This document shows, one piece after another, positions 8,488 through 17,399 of a DNA stretch of 64,000 bases. The position numbers and the translations under genes were made by a program. The stretch comes from Clostridium sp. CAG:768 (GTDB lineage: Bacteria; Cyanobacteriota; Vampirovibrionia; Gastranaerophilales; Gastranaerophilaceae): the NCBI GenBank assembly GCA_000437435.1, contig FR899629.1, positions 248,028 to 312,027 on the forward strand, given 5' to 3'. The notes under the pieces are model-generated. The model made no database searches. It was not told where the DNA came from and saw only the letters and a list, made by a program, of their open reading frames with translations. Numbering within the stretch: the first letter of the stretch is position 1; each line of letters begins with the position of its first letter.

Positions 8488-10035
8488 CTATTTAATTTCC
8501 AAATCTGTCAAATATAATACCTGAGTTTCTCCAGGGGTTAATGTGACTTTAAAAGCCCCTTTTTCGGCAATCGGTATGTTATTTATTTTAACAGGAATAA
8601 CAATATTTTTATTTTCCAATTTTGGAATTGACACAGTTACATCAACATTATTCCTAAAATTAAGGTTACCTATTACTACTACACTTTTTCCATCATAACT
8701 CATTGCATATGCAAAAATAGAAGCAACATTTGTTTTCAAAGGAACAAATTTACCATTATTAATTATAGTTGAAAACTGTCTTTTTATACCATTAGCAAAA
8801 ATAAAAGTTCCTAATAAATTTTCATTTTTGCCTCCTGGTTGCCTTGAGAAATTAAATATATCAATTTTTCCACGATGAACAAAATAATAATCATCATCTG
8901 TATATGTTTTAAATGCTTCTTTATTCGCCCACAAGTAAATATAATTGTCACCGGTATCAAAACCATCTACGAAATAAGAATTTACCGGTAAAGTGGCATT
9001 TAGCCAAATCATCATTTCACTAAATTTTTCACCATTTATTAAAATCGGACTCATTTCATCATGAGTTGTAAAACTTCCGATTACAGCTTTTGGTTCCTCA
9101 TACTTAGCTAAATTTGCTCTTGTTGTAATTATTTGATTTATTAATTCTCTGCCTGTTTTATAATTTTTTAAATTAAAAAAGCTTCCATAATAACCATCAA
9201 ATCCTGCTTCCAACAATTTATCATAAGGAGTAAATACCGCATATTCAGAAACTTTATCAGTCCAGCTTTCTGATGCTTCTGCTAACCATAAAAACTGATT
9301 ATCTTTACTTCTTGAATAATCAATCAAATCTTTCCAAAATTTTGCAGGTTTTAATGTTGCAACATCTGCTCTTATACCATCGGCACCTAAATTTATTACC
9401 ATATCTACAAAACCTTTATATAAATCGTAGACATCTTTATTTACTGCTGTTTCAGATCCTGCATTTAATAATCTTACATCTGTCCAATCTGCAGGAACAA
9501 CAGGCTGACCGGATTTATCTTTAACAAACAATTCAGGTCTTTGCATATACAAATCATATGAACCGCAAGAAGGAAGATCTATTATTACTCTCAAATGTCT
9601 TTTATGAGCTTCTGCTATAAATTTTCTAGCTTGATCATTAATTGATAATGCACTTTGTTTACTTGCTAATTGAGGATTTAGTGTCGTAAAACTTGATGCC
9701 GCATATAAAGAACCTGCAGTACCGAGTGCTTTTGTTTTTCCAACAGGTGTAATCGGTAATACATGTATTGTATTTATTCCTTTCTGAGGCAACTCATCAA
9801 GTTTTGAAATTGCATTTAAAAAAGTTCCACTTTCTTCTGCTTCATCAAAATCAATAATACCATTTTTATTTGTATCTTGAGCTCCAAAAGTTCTCAAATT
9901 TATTTCATAAATTATAGCAGAATTTCTTAGAAACATTTTTCTTAAATCATTTACCCAAACATCTGCACTAAATGCTGTTTGCGCAAATAAAGATATCAAA
10001 GTTAAGGCTATTAAAAACTTTTTTACAAACTTCAT
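8488..10035 (-). CDS. Exported alpha-amylase-family (GH13) protein with an EF-hand-type calcium loop
   Basis: 515 residues with a clear signal peptide (basic start, hydrophobic core, cleavage near A-F-S-A, residues 21-24). The GH13 catalytic triad is present: nucleophile D224 (G-I-R-A-D, with R222), acid/base E253 (L-A-E) and transition-state Asp D326 (T-T-H-D). Conserved region I is unusual: D153-L-P-S-C-G lacks the usual Asn-His. Residues 54-65 read D-T-N-K-N-G-I-I-D-F-D-E, a textbook EF-hand/dockerin-like calcium loop, inserted just after the first barrel strand. The enzyme should act on alpha-glucans in the periplasm or at the surface; the exact substrate is unknown. The ATG at 10035 has an AGAAGGGAG ribosome site. 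Confidence 0.88.
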   Translation of the reverse strand: MKFVKKFLIALTLISLFAQTAFSADVWVNDLRKMFLRNSAIIYEINLRTFGAQDTNKNGIIDFDEAEESGTFLNAISKLDELPQKGINTIHVLPITPVGKTKALGTAGSLYAASSFTTLNPQLASKQSALSINDQARKFIAEAHKRHLRVIIDLPSCGSYDLYMQRPELFVKDKSGQPVVPADWTDVRLLNAGSETAVNKDVYDLYKGFVDMVINLGADGIRADVATLKPAKFWKDLIDYSRSKDNQFLWLAEASESWTDKVSEYAVFTPYDKLLEAGFDGYYGSFFNLKNYKTGRELINQIITTRANLAKYEEPKAVIGSFTTHDEMSPILINGEKFSEMMIWLNATLPVNSYFVDGFDTGDNYIYLWANKEAFKTYTDDDYYFVHRGKIDIFNFSRQPGGKNENLLGTFIFANGIKRQFSTIINNGKFVPLKTNVASIFAYAMSYDGKSVVVIGNLNFRNNVDVTVSIPKLENKNIVIPVKINNIPIAEKGAFKVTLTPGETQVLYLTDLEIK

Positions 10036-10082
10036 ACATACTCCCTTCTAATAATAAATATGCTAACAAATAATTAGGCTTT

Positions 10083-10111
10083 TTGCAAATTTTACATTTT
10101 TTATATATAAT
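10083..10111 (+). promoter_or_regulatory. Promoter of the ROK kinase operon, predicted leaderless
   Basis: TTGCAA, 17 bp, TATAAT. The -10 ends 5 nt before the ATG at 10117 and no Shine-Dalgarno is present, so transcription should begin at or next to the start codon. Confidence 0.75.
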
Positions 10112-10116
10112 GTGAT

Positions 10117-11082
10117 ATGTATATGAAAAAGTATTCAATTGGAATTGATCTTGGCGGAACTAAAATACTTATAGCTCTTGTAGATAGAAATACAGGCGAA
10201 GTTTTAGAACACGTAAAAAAGAAAACAAAAAAAGATAAAGGTCCTAAAAATATTATAAGAAAAATGCTCGAAGGCATTGAAGAACTTATTGAAAATAGCG
10301 GCAAAACATTTGATGAAATAAGTTCAATAGGTGTAGGAGCAGCTGGTCAAATTGATAGAAAAAACGGAGTTATAATTGCTGCTGCCAATTTAGATTGTTA
10401 TGATTTGAATTTAAAGAAAATTTTAACTGAAAAATTTGATATTCCTGTATATGTAGGAAATGATGTAGAAATAGCAACTATTGGAGAACAAAAATTCGGA
10501 GCTGGTAAAGATTGTAACGATTTTGTCTGCGTATTTGTCGGCACTGGTGTTGGATCTGCAATTGTAAAAGACGGGAAAATAATTATAGGAGCAACAGGAA
10601 CTGCTGGAGAAATAGGGCATATCATTGTAGACTTAAACGGAAGACAATGTTCTTGCGGAGCTCACGGATGTTTAGAAGCTTATGCATCAAGATCAGCAAT
10701 TGAAAGAAGAATTGAAGGCGCATTAAAAAAGGGTAGAAAATCCTGTATTTTAGATTATTTAGAAACAGGAAAATCCATCACTTCAAGTATGATTCAAAAA
10801 TCAATAGAAAGAGAAGATGAATTAGTTCTGCAATGCGTAACTGAAGCATCAGAATATTTATCAGGCGGAATCGCAAGTATTATCAATTTTATTAATCCAG
10901 AGCTTATTATTTTAGGCGGCGGCTTAATAGAAGCTGTTGATTATTTCTATCAAAAAACAATTAAAAAAGCCAAAGCAAAATCATTACCAGTCCCTGCAGA
11001 AAAAATACAATTCAAAAAAGCTATGCTTGGTGACTATTCAGGTGTAATCGGAGCTGCTTTTTTGGAAGACAGGGGGTATTAA
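10117..11082 (+). CDS. ROK-family sugar kinase, probably glucokinase
   Basis: 321 residues. The N-terminus has the ATP-phosphate motif I-G-I-D-L-G-G-T-K; the catalytic Asp lies in V-G-N-D-V; the ROK sugar/zinc signature follows as G-E-I-G-H and C-S-C-G-A-H-G-C-L-E. These are the features of glucokinases of the ROK family, which phosphorylate glucose in the cytoplasm; a related hexose kinase is possible. A second in-frame ATG lies at 10123. The gene heads a + strand run with the GT9 gene 1 bp later. With the exported GH13 enzyme next door on the other strand it could feed on released glucose, which is inference. Confidence 0.87.
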   Translation: MYMKKYSIGIDLGGTKILIALVDRNTGEVLEHVKKKTKKDKGPKNIIRKMLEGIEELIENSGKTFDEISSIGVGAAGQIDRKNGVIIAAANLDCYDLNLKKILTEKFDIPVYVGNDVEIATIGEQKFGAGKDCNDFVCVFVGTGVGSAIVKDGKIIIGATGTAGEIGHIIVDLNGRQCSCGAHGCLEAYASRSAIERRIEGALKKGRKSCILDYLETGKSITSSMIQKSIEREDELVLQCVTEASEYLSGGIASIINFINPELIILGGGLIEAVDYFYQKTIKKAKAKSLPVPAEKIQFKKAMLGDYSGVIGAAFLEDRGY

Positions 11083-11083
11083 A

Positions 11084-12145
11084 ATGACAAAAAAAATAAT
11101 GCTTATAAGATTATCTTCTCTTGGAGATGTTATTTTTAATATTCCATTAGCAAATGTATTAAAAAATAACGGCTACGAAGTTACTTGGCTTGTATCAGAA
11201 AAAGGTATTGATATTGTAAAAGATAATCCCGCAGTAAAAAATGCAATATTAATTCCAATAAAAAAATGGAAAAAAGATGGATTTTCCATAAAGAATTTTA
11301 TTGAATTTCTCAAAATATTAAAAAGAATTAGAGATGAACATTTTGACATTGCTATCGATACACAAATGATGTTCAAAAGTATGATTTGGATGAGATTGTG
11401 TGGTGCAAAAAGAAAAATCTGTTTAAAATATGGGAAAGAATTCTCATACCTTGGAGGAGATGAAAGAATTGATCCAGCTCCAAATCCAAATTTTTCAACA
11501 CACGCAATATTTCAACATATGCAATACGCAAAATATTTAGGGCTTGAAGGTACTGATGAAGTAAAATTTACACTTCCTCCAACAAGTGAAGAAACTAAAG
11601 CTAAAGTAAATATTTTATTAAAAAAACTAGACAAATCAAAACCAATGGTAGTAATTTGTCCTGCAACAACTTGGCGTTTGAAACATTGGAACAAAGATAA
11701 TTGGAAACAAGTCGTTGATGCGATAAAAGACAAATGTTCTTTAGTATTTACCGGAACAGAAGGTGATAAAGATTTAATTTCATACATAGGCGGAGACAAT
11801 TTTATAAATCTTGCAGGACAAACAGGTATTAAAGATTTAATTGAGATATTCTCAAGAGCAAAACTTGTTATGGCTCCTGATTCAGGGAGTGCGCATGTCG
11901 CACGAGCAACAGAAATTCCTGCCGTAATCTCAATATTTTGCTGCACACCACCTACTTCATACGGACCTTTTGGTGATGACAAAAAATATTTCGCAATAAA
12001 CGGAAAATTAAAATGCCAACCTTGTCATACAAGAAAATGTCCGCTTCAAGGGGAAGATGCTGAGCAATGCGTAAATTATCCAAGACCTGAAGAAATTATA
12101 AATATTGTAAACAACATATTACAAAACTCTCAACATAGTGTATAA
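11084..12145 (+). CDS. Glycosyltransferase family 9 (heptosyltransferase-like)
   Basis: 353 residues. The start M-L-I-R-L-S-S-L-G-D-V-I-F-N-I-P and the C-terminal donor-site region A-P-D-S-G-S-A-H-V-A-R-A are diagnostic for GT9 (WaaC/WaaF/RfaQ). Such enzymes add heptose from ADP-heptose to lipopolysaccharide inner core at the cytoplasmic face of the inner membrane, so the gene argues for an outer membrane. The C-terminal cysteines (C-Q-P-C-H-T-R-K-C, then two more) are an extra feature seen in some GT9 proteins. AGGGGG 7 nt before the ATG is the ribosome site. Acceptor and exact sugar are unknown. Confidence 0.9.
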   Translation: MTKKIMLIRLSSLGDVIFNIPLANVLKNNGYEVTWLVSEKGIDIVKDNPAVKNAILIPIKKWKKDGFSIKNFIEFLKILKRIRDEHFDIAIDTQMMFKSMIWMRLCGAKRKICLKYGKEFSYLGGDERIDPAPNPNFSTHAIFQHMQYAKYLGLEGTDEVKFTLPPTSEETKAKVNILLKKLDKSKPMVVICPATTWRLKHWNKDNWKQVVDAIKDKCSLVFTGTEGDKDLISYIGGDNFINLAGQTGIKDLIEIFSRAKLVMAPDSGSAHVARATEIPAVISIFCCTPPTSYGPFGDDKKYFAINGKLKCQPCHTRKCPLQGEDAEQCVNYPRPEEIINIVNNILQNSQHSV

Positions 12146-12146
12146 T
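12119..12146 (+). promoter_or_regulatory. Internal promoter of the GGDEF/HD-GYP gene, predicted leaderless
   Basis: TTACAA, 16 bp, TATAAT, then exactly 6 nt to the ATG at 12153. It lies inside the 3' end of the GT9 gene. There is no Shine-Dalgarno. Confidence 0.7.
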
Positions 12147-12152
12147 AAGTAT

Positions 12153-14048
12153 ATGAGTTTTTTCGATAATATAAAAGAAATATATAGAAAAGTTTCAGAA
12201 GTTGAAAGTGCTATTTACAATGGCAAAGAAGACTATCTTGAAATATATGAACGAAATCAACAACTCGAAAAAGAAATTGAAGAACGCACAAGAGAACTTA
12301 ATATCGCAAATAAAAGAATGCTTACCCTCCAACATATTTGGGATATGATGAATGCTTCAAGGCCACTGCAAAGCGTACTAGAAACTATTGTAAACAGTAT
12401 CCAAGGAGAATTAGGATACCATCATTGCAACATAATAAAGAAATGTGAAGATGAAAAAGGCATTTATTTAACAGTCTTAGCTCAATCCAATGATGTTTCA
12501 ATAAAAAGAGTGGACAAACTTATAAAAACTCCAGTCCAAGCAAGAAAACTCTTATATCATGAAAATAGCGTCTACGCTAACGCAGCTAACGCTAAAAAAA
12601 TTATGCAAACAACAGATATCGGTGGAACATTAAAATCAGTAGCTCCTGATATTCCAGATGATATAATTAATGAAATAGTTGAGGGCAGTCCAAGCAAATC
12701 AATAATTACAGTCCCTCTTTTCACAAGAAATTCACACTATGGTTGGTTTAATGTGTTTTCTTCAAGAAAAGAATTAACTCCAAGTGAAACAGATTTTTTA
12801 ACAATATTCGCACAACAAATAGAAATGGCAATTACAATTGCAGGCCTGTTCGAAGAAGTTAAAGCTCAAGCTGTAACTGACGGACTTACAGGTCTTTATA
12901 ACAGAAGATATTTTGAAGAATATCTAAAAAAAGAAGTTACTCGTGCATTACGACAAAAACAATCATTCAGTGTAATAGGACTTGACCTAGATCATTTAAA
13001 AGAAATTAATGACAAATACGGTCACGCATATGGGGACTTAGCTATCAAAACAGTTGCAGATGTCCTAAAACGGAATGCAAGATCTATTGATACAGCTGCT
13101 CGTATGGGTGGAGAAGAATTTAACGTAATATTACCTGGAGTTGATTCCCAAGGTGCAATGATTGCAGCTGAAAGAATTAGAAAAGCACTTGAGGAAGAAC
13201 AACTTGACACAATAGGTCATATTACCGCAAGTATAGGTGTTGCAACATTTTTAGAACATTCTGACAATATCGAAGATATCTTGGAATTAACCGATCAAGC
13301 AATGTATCAATCAAAAAGAAACGGAAGAAACCAAGTTACACTTGCGAAACCAATATCAGAGACAAGCTGGCAAGAAATTGCAATCAACACATTCATGGAT
13401 ATTCTATCAAAACATAATATCCCACTTGATAAAAATGTATCAGAAGAACTTAAAAACAAATTACAAAAACCTAAAGATGAAGTCCACAAGGAAGCCTTAT
13501 ACACAGTCGCTGATATGCTTACCCAAACATACAATCCGCTTCATCATACAGGTGTAATGAAATCAAAAGTGCTGCTTGCTGTAAGTCTTGCAAAACGTTT
13601 TGATTTACCTAAAGATGAAATCGATAAATTAAGAATTGCAATGCTTTTATATGATATTGGAAATCTTATGCTGCCTGCAGAATTGTTACAAAAAACAACT
13701 CCTTTGACAGAAGAAGAAAGAAATCATATCAAAGAACACCCAATTATCGCGGCGAAAGAAATCTTGCAACCAATTAGTTACATACAAGATATTATTCCTA
13801 TAATAGAACACCACCACGAAAATTGGGACGGAACAGGTTATCCTGCACAAATTTCAAAAGAAGAAATTCCTATGACTTCTCAAATCATATTAATTGTTGA
13901 TGCTTATTTTGCATTGACAGAACCTAGAACATACAGAGCAGAACTAACTCCAAAACAAGCTGTTGAAATAATTAAACAAGACTCCGGCAAAAAATGGAAT
14001 TCGGCTTTGGTACAAGAATTTATTTCACTTATAGACCACGACATATAA
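12153..14048 (+). CDS. GAF-GGDEF-HD-GYP cyclic-di-GMP signalling protein
   Basis: 631 residues from the ATG at 12153; a GTG at 12138 is in frame but lies before the predicted transcription start. Order: coiled coil (~25-55), GAF-like sensor (~60-235), GGDEF (~240-405), HD-GYP-like domain (~455-630). The cyclase site is intact as G-G-E-E-F (319-323), with an inhibitory I-site R-S-I-D (310-313) five residues upstream. The HD-GYP part keeps H-H-H-E-N-W-D-G-T-G-Y-P (553-564), but the HD dyad is Y500-D501 rather than His-Asp and the following Lys is Asn, so phosphodiesterase activity may be lost. No membrane segments, so it should be cytoplasmic. The stop overlaps the thiL start. Confidence 0.92.
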   Translation: MSFFDNIKEIYRKVSEVESAIYNGKEDYLEIYERNQQLEKEIEERTRELNIANKRMLTLQHIWDMMNASRPLQSVLETIVNSIQGELGYHHCNIIKKCEDEKGIYLTVLAQSNDVSIKRVDKLIKTPVQARKLLYHENSVYANAANAKKIMQTTDIGGTLKSVAPDIPDDIINEIVEGSPSKSIITVPLFTRNSHYGWFNVFSSRKELTPSETDFLTIFAQQIEMAITIAGLFEEVKAQAVTDGLTGLYNRRYFEEYLKKEVTRALRQKQSFSVIGLDLDHLKEINDKYGHAYGDLAIKTVADVLKRNARSIDTAARMGGEEFNVILPGVDSQGAMIAAERIRKALEEEQLDTIGHITASIGVATFLEHSDNIEDILELTDQAMYQSKRNGRNQVTLAKPISETSWQEIAINTFMDILSKHNIPLDKNVSEELKNKLQKPKDEVHKEALYTVADMLTQTYNPLHHTGVMKSKVLLAVSLAKRFDLPKDEIDKLRIAMLLYDIGNLMLPAELLQKTTPLTEEERNHIKEHPIIAAKEILQPISYIQDIIPIIEHHHENWDGTGYPAQISKEEIPMTSQIILIVDAYFALTEPRTYRAELTPKQAVEIIKQDSGKKWNSALVQEFISLIDHDI

Positions 14049-14941
14049 TGAATGAAAAAGAATTAATCAAAATAATTAAATCAACATTAAATTCCAAATA
14101 CATAGGCGATGATTGTGCCTATTTAGAAGATTTAGGAATTGTAATTACACAGGACAGCCTTGTAGAAGATGTTCATTTTAAAATGGATTTTATCACTCCA
14201 TATCAACTCGGCTACAAATCCGTTATGGTAAATATAAGTGACGTTTGTGCATCAGGTGCAGAGCCTAAATATTTAACAATTTCATTGTCATTACCGAATT
14301 TTGTTGATGAAAACTTTGTAAAAGAGTTTTATGAAGGTGCAAAAAACGCATCTGATAATGTACAAATTGTAGGCGGAGATATTACAGGCAGTGACAAAAT
14401 ATATATTTCAGTTACCGCAATCGGCTCAACTAGAGGAAGAAAAATATCCTCCCGTAAAAATGCAAAAATAGGTCATAAAATCATCGTTTCAGGTGAACAT
14501 GGCTCGAGTGCTTACGGCTTAAAGCTTTTATTAAACGGAGAAAATAAACCCGAAAAATTTATAAAAGCACATCTCATGCCCGTCGCCCAAAAAGAATTTT
14601 CTAAACAGATTTCAGAAAATATAACTTGTGATTATGCAATGATGGATACTTCAGATGGACTTGCAGACGCATTAATACAAATTGCAAAAGCGAGTGATGT
14701 TATTTTATCTATAGATACATCAAAAATTCCGCATGACAAATCCGTTGATATGGATACAGTTTTATATGGTGGAGAAGACTATCAGCTTGTTGCAACTGTT
14801 CCAGATCACATATTGAAAAACTTAAATGATTATACGATAATAGGAGAGGTAAAAGAAAAAATTTCCGATTCAGGTCTTCTAATAGACCAAAGATTTTACA
14901 CTAACATTGACGAAAAATTATACAATCATTTTAAGGAGTAG
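14048..14941 (+). CDS. thiL: Thiamine-monophosphate kinase
   Basis: 297 residues from the ATG that overlaps the preceding stop (TAATG). ThiL phosphorylates thiamine monophosphate to the active diphosphate cofactor with ATP. Visible family motifs are G-D-D-C-A near the N-terminus, Q-D-S-L-V-E-D-V-H-F, V-N-I-S-D-V-C-A-S-G-A and the later D-T-S-D-G-L-A-D, all magnesium- or ATP-binding positions of the PurM/ThiL fold. The longer frame from 13994 would add 18 residues lying wholly inside the upstream gene and is not preferred. No other thiamine gene is nearby. Confidence 0.93.
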   Translation: MNEKELIKIIKSTLNSKYIGDDCAYLEDLGIVITQDSLVEDVHFKMDFITPYQLGYKSVMVNISDVCASGAEPKYLTISLSLPNFVDENFVKEFYEGAKNASDNVQIVGGDITGSDKIYISVTAIGSTRGRKISSRKNAKIGHKIIVSGEHGSSAYGLKLLLNGENKPEKFIKAHLMPVAQKEFSKQISENITCDYAMMDTSDGLADALIQIAKASDVILSIDTSKIPHDKSVDMDTVLYGGEDYQLVATVPDHILKNLNDYTIIGEVKEKISDSGLLIDQRFYTNIDEKLYNHFKE

Positions 14942-14947
14942 CTAAAA

Positions 14948-15604
14948 ATGAATTTCAAAGTTAACGCAATAATCCCAGCAGGAGGAACATCATCGCGCTT
15001 TGGAAACAAGAACAAACTTTTGGAAAAAATTTATGATAAAGAAGTAATTAGATATACAATAGAAGCATTCGAAAAATCAGATGTTGATGAAATTATAATA
15101 TGCGCTAATATTAATATTATAGAAGAATTAAAAGAAATATTCAAAAACAGTCAAAAAGTAAAAATTATTGAAGGCGGAGCAACAAGACAAGAATCCGTAT
15201 TCAATGGATTAAAAGCCTCTGAATGTGATTATGTCCTAATCCATGACGGTGCAAGACCTATGATTTCAACAGACTTAATAAACAGTGCAATAGAAGAAGT
15301 AAAAACCAAAAAAGCTCTCACTGTTGCAACTAAAACAATCGATACAATTAAAGAAGTCATTGACGGTAAAATTGTAAAAACAATTGATAGAGCAAAATTA
15401 TATAATACTCAAACACCTCAAGCATTTGAATATAATTTAATAAAAGATGCTCATATGAAATTGTATGGTAAAAATTATACAGATGATGCAGGAATGTTAG
15501 AAGAATTAGGACAAACTGTCTATATCCTTAACGGAAGTTACAAAAATATAAAAATTACAACCCAAAACGATATTGACATTGCAAAAATTTATCTTAGTTA
15601 TTAA
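14948..15604 (+). CDS. ispD: 2-C-methyl-D-erythritol 4-phosphate cytidylyltransferase
   Basis: 218 residues, normal IspD length. It joins CTP to methylerythritol phosphate in the non-mevalonate isoprenoid pathway. The CTP-binding loop P-A-G-G-T-S-S-R-F-G, the H-D-G-A-R-P motif (the family signature) and T-Q-T-P-Q-A-F are all present. AAGGAG lies 8 nt before the ATG. It is the last gene of the run that began at 10117 and is followed by a terminator. Undecaprenyl and quinone precursors depend on this pathway. Confidence 0.95.
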   Translation: MNFKVNAIIPAGGTSSRFGNKNKLLEKIYDKEVIRYTIEAFEKSDVDEIIICANINIIEELKEIFKNSQKVKIIEGGATRQESVFNGLKASECDYVLIHDGARPMISTDLINSAIEEVKTKKALTVATKTIDTIKEVIDGKIVKTIDRAKLYNTQTPQAFEYNLIKDAHMKLYGKNYTDDAGMLEELGQTVYILNGSYKNIKITTQNDIDIAKIYLSY

Positions 15605-15612
15605 TAAAAAAA

Positions 15613-15636
15613 ATCCCCTTTTCTAAGGGGATAAAT
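15613..15636 (+). terminator. Hairpin terminator after ispD
   Basis: An 8-bp stem ATCCCCTT/AAGGGGAT with a TTCT loop, preceded by an A run and followed by an AT-rich stretch with only a short T run. Confidence 0.65.
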
Positions 15637-15710
15637 TTCACACTTTACCTACTAACTTTCTTCTACGATTTTCTTTCTACCAAATATGAGGAATCATTAA
15701 TATAAACTTT

Positions 15711-17171
15711 TTATGCAGCAGCTCCTACTTTTTCTTTTTTCAAATATTTAGCTGGTTCATAACCTGCTTTTTCAAGAGCTTTTGCTAATTCTAAATAATC
15801 TTTGCCATAGTAATTTTTACCTTCAATTCTTATAACAAATTTATTATTTTCATATTTAACTTTATCAGAAATTTCAGCTTTGTCATCACCTAAAATTTCT
15901 CTCATATCATCTCTGAATTGAGTTTTTTGTTTAGCTGTTTTTTCTGCTTCTTTTTTTTCTGCATCAGCTTTTGCTTTATCAGCTTTAGCTTTTTTATCAG
16001 CAGCTGCTTTATCTGCTTTTTCTTCTTGTTTTGCTTCTGCAGATTCTGCACCTTGTTTTACTTTTTCATAAAGAGCATTTACTGCTTTACAAATTTCATC
16101 GTCATCTCTAGTTGTAATTCCCAAAGTCCAAACGTGCCAATCACCGTGAGTTGCAACTTTAGCAGCTGATACTTCTTTTGATACATCAATACCTAATTCG
16201 TGAGCTTTATCTTCTAATGCATTAATTAATAACATTGCGATTTCTTCTTTTTGATCACCTTCGCAATCATTCATTAATGTACCGATAAGCCCGTAATCAT
16301 CATCTCCGCCTGAATAGCTTCCTTTTCCTTTATAAGTTCTATCCCAAGCTGCAAATAATTCTAATACGTTATCTTTATTGATTTCATCTGTTAATATATT
16401 TTTAATACCGTTTTCATCATCGTCATAGTTTGTTCCTGCACCTCTTACAGATTTTTCAATACGATCACAAACTTTTTCCATTGCATAAGCTAATTCTTTC
16501 TTTTCTTTTTCAGATTTTTTATTTTCAACTGTTCCATTATCTGATGCTTCTGGATCTGTTTCAGAATTTGCTTCTTCTGCATTTTCAGCATTTTCTGCTT
16601 CTTGAGAAGCTTTTACTTCTTCAATAATTTCTTGAGCAACTTCAGAAGCTTTTTTAGTTAATTCAACAACTTCACCTTGAATAGCTTCAACATCTTCAAG
16701 TGCTGGTTGACCTTTAGCCATATCAACAACACGTTCTTTTAATGTTTTAATTTCATCTAAAACTGCTTGTAAACGTTGTTTTTGAGATTCGTCTAATTTA
16801 TCTGATTTTAATACACTTGTAATTTGAGCTTCAATACCACTAAGATTTGATAATAAAGAAGATAATCTTCCTCTAATACCAATTGCAAGCCCCCAATTGT
16901 AAGCATTTTGATTACCTTGAGCAATCAAAGCAGGATCTGTCATCATACCTTGACCTAAGTTTAAACCAATTAACATTGGATTCCATTGGCTGATATGATT
17001 TGGATTCCCGATACCTTGAGCTAATGCATAAGTTAAAGGGGAATAACCAGAAGGATAAATGTTATGTTGAATATTTCCACCAAAATTTGATACCCAGTGA
17101 CGGTTACCTAAAGACCAATATGCTGGTAAATTTGGCATCATTGTTGAGTAATTTGGTAATACGTTAAACAT
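15711..17171 (-). CDS. Orphan protein with Glu/Ala/Lys-rich coiled coil; function unknown
   Basis: 486 residues from the ATG at 17171, preceded by GGGGATTAGGAAAG. A GTG at 17231 would add 20 residues but has no ribosome site. I do not recognise a family. The first ~110 residues are aromatic- and Asn/Gly-rich (repeated N-P, G-N and Y-W motifs) and could be surface exposed. Residues ~110-230 are heptad-like and acidic. A globular part (~230-370) contains Y-D-D-D-E-N-G and D-D-D-Y-G clusters. An Ala/Lys/Glu helix follows (~375-425), then a small basic C-terminal domain. There is no signal peptide. Confidence 0.85.
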   Translation of the reverse strand: MFNVLPNYSTMMPNLPAYWSLGNRHWVSNFGGNIQHNIYPSGYSPLTYALAQGIGNPNHISQWNPMLIGLNLGQGMMTDPALIAQGNQNAYNWGLAIGIRGRLSSLLSNLSGIEAQITSVLKSDKLDESQKQRLQAVLDEIKTLKERVVDMAKGQPALEDVEAIQGEVVELTKKASEVAQEIIEEVKASQEAENAENAEEANSETDPEASDNGTVENKKSEKEKKELAYAMEKVCDRIEKSVRGAGTNYDDDENGIKNILTDEINKDNVLELFAAWDRTYKGKGSYSGGDDDYGLIGTLMNDCEGDQKEEIAMLLINALEDKAHELGIDVSKEVSAAKVATHGDWHVWTLGITTRDDDEICKAVNALYEKVKQGAESAEAKQEEKADKAAADKKAKADKAKADAEKKEAEKTAKQKTQFRDDMREILGDDKAEISDKVKYENNKFVIRIEGKNYYGKDYLELAKALEKAGYEPAKYLKKEKVGAAA

Positions 17172-17251
17172 CTTTCCTAATCCCCTGTGAATTTTAAATT
17201 CCCCGTATTTATATAAAGAATTTTTATTCACAAAAATTGCCTATATTTAAC

Positions 17252-17257
17252 ATTATA
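17252..17257 (-). promoter_or_regulatory. -10 element upstream of the orphan at 15711-17171
   Basis: TATAAT on the minus strand, ~80 nt before the ATG at 17171. This would give a transcript with an ordinary leader carrying the Shine-Dalgarno. No clear -35 is seen. Confidence 0.4.
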
Positions 17258-17340
17258 ATAAACAAAATCACTAAAAAAACTCTTATTTCAAGGATTTAAC
17301 ACTATTTACAAATCTTAATAATTTAATAATTAATACTTTA

Positions 17341-17369
17341 TTGACAATGATATCATTACTTAGTATCAT
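17341..17369 (+). promoter_or_regulatory. Promoter of the GT2-radical SAM gene, with a palindrome in the spacer
   Basis: TTGACA, 17 bp, TATCAT. The perfect palindrome AATGATATCATT (17346-17357) starts at the last base of the -35 and fills most of the spacer, where a repressor could bind. The start codon at 17400 has a GAGGAT ribosome site. Confidence 0.7.
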
Positions 17370-17399
17370 TATATTGATAAAGAGTTATGAGGATAAAGA

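Noticed and set aside
8488..11082. A starch-use operon of the GH13 enzyme and ROK kinase.
   Set aside because: The genes are divergent with separate signals, so a shared pathway is only a possibility and was not called as a unit.
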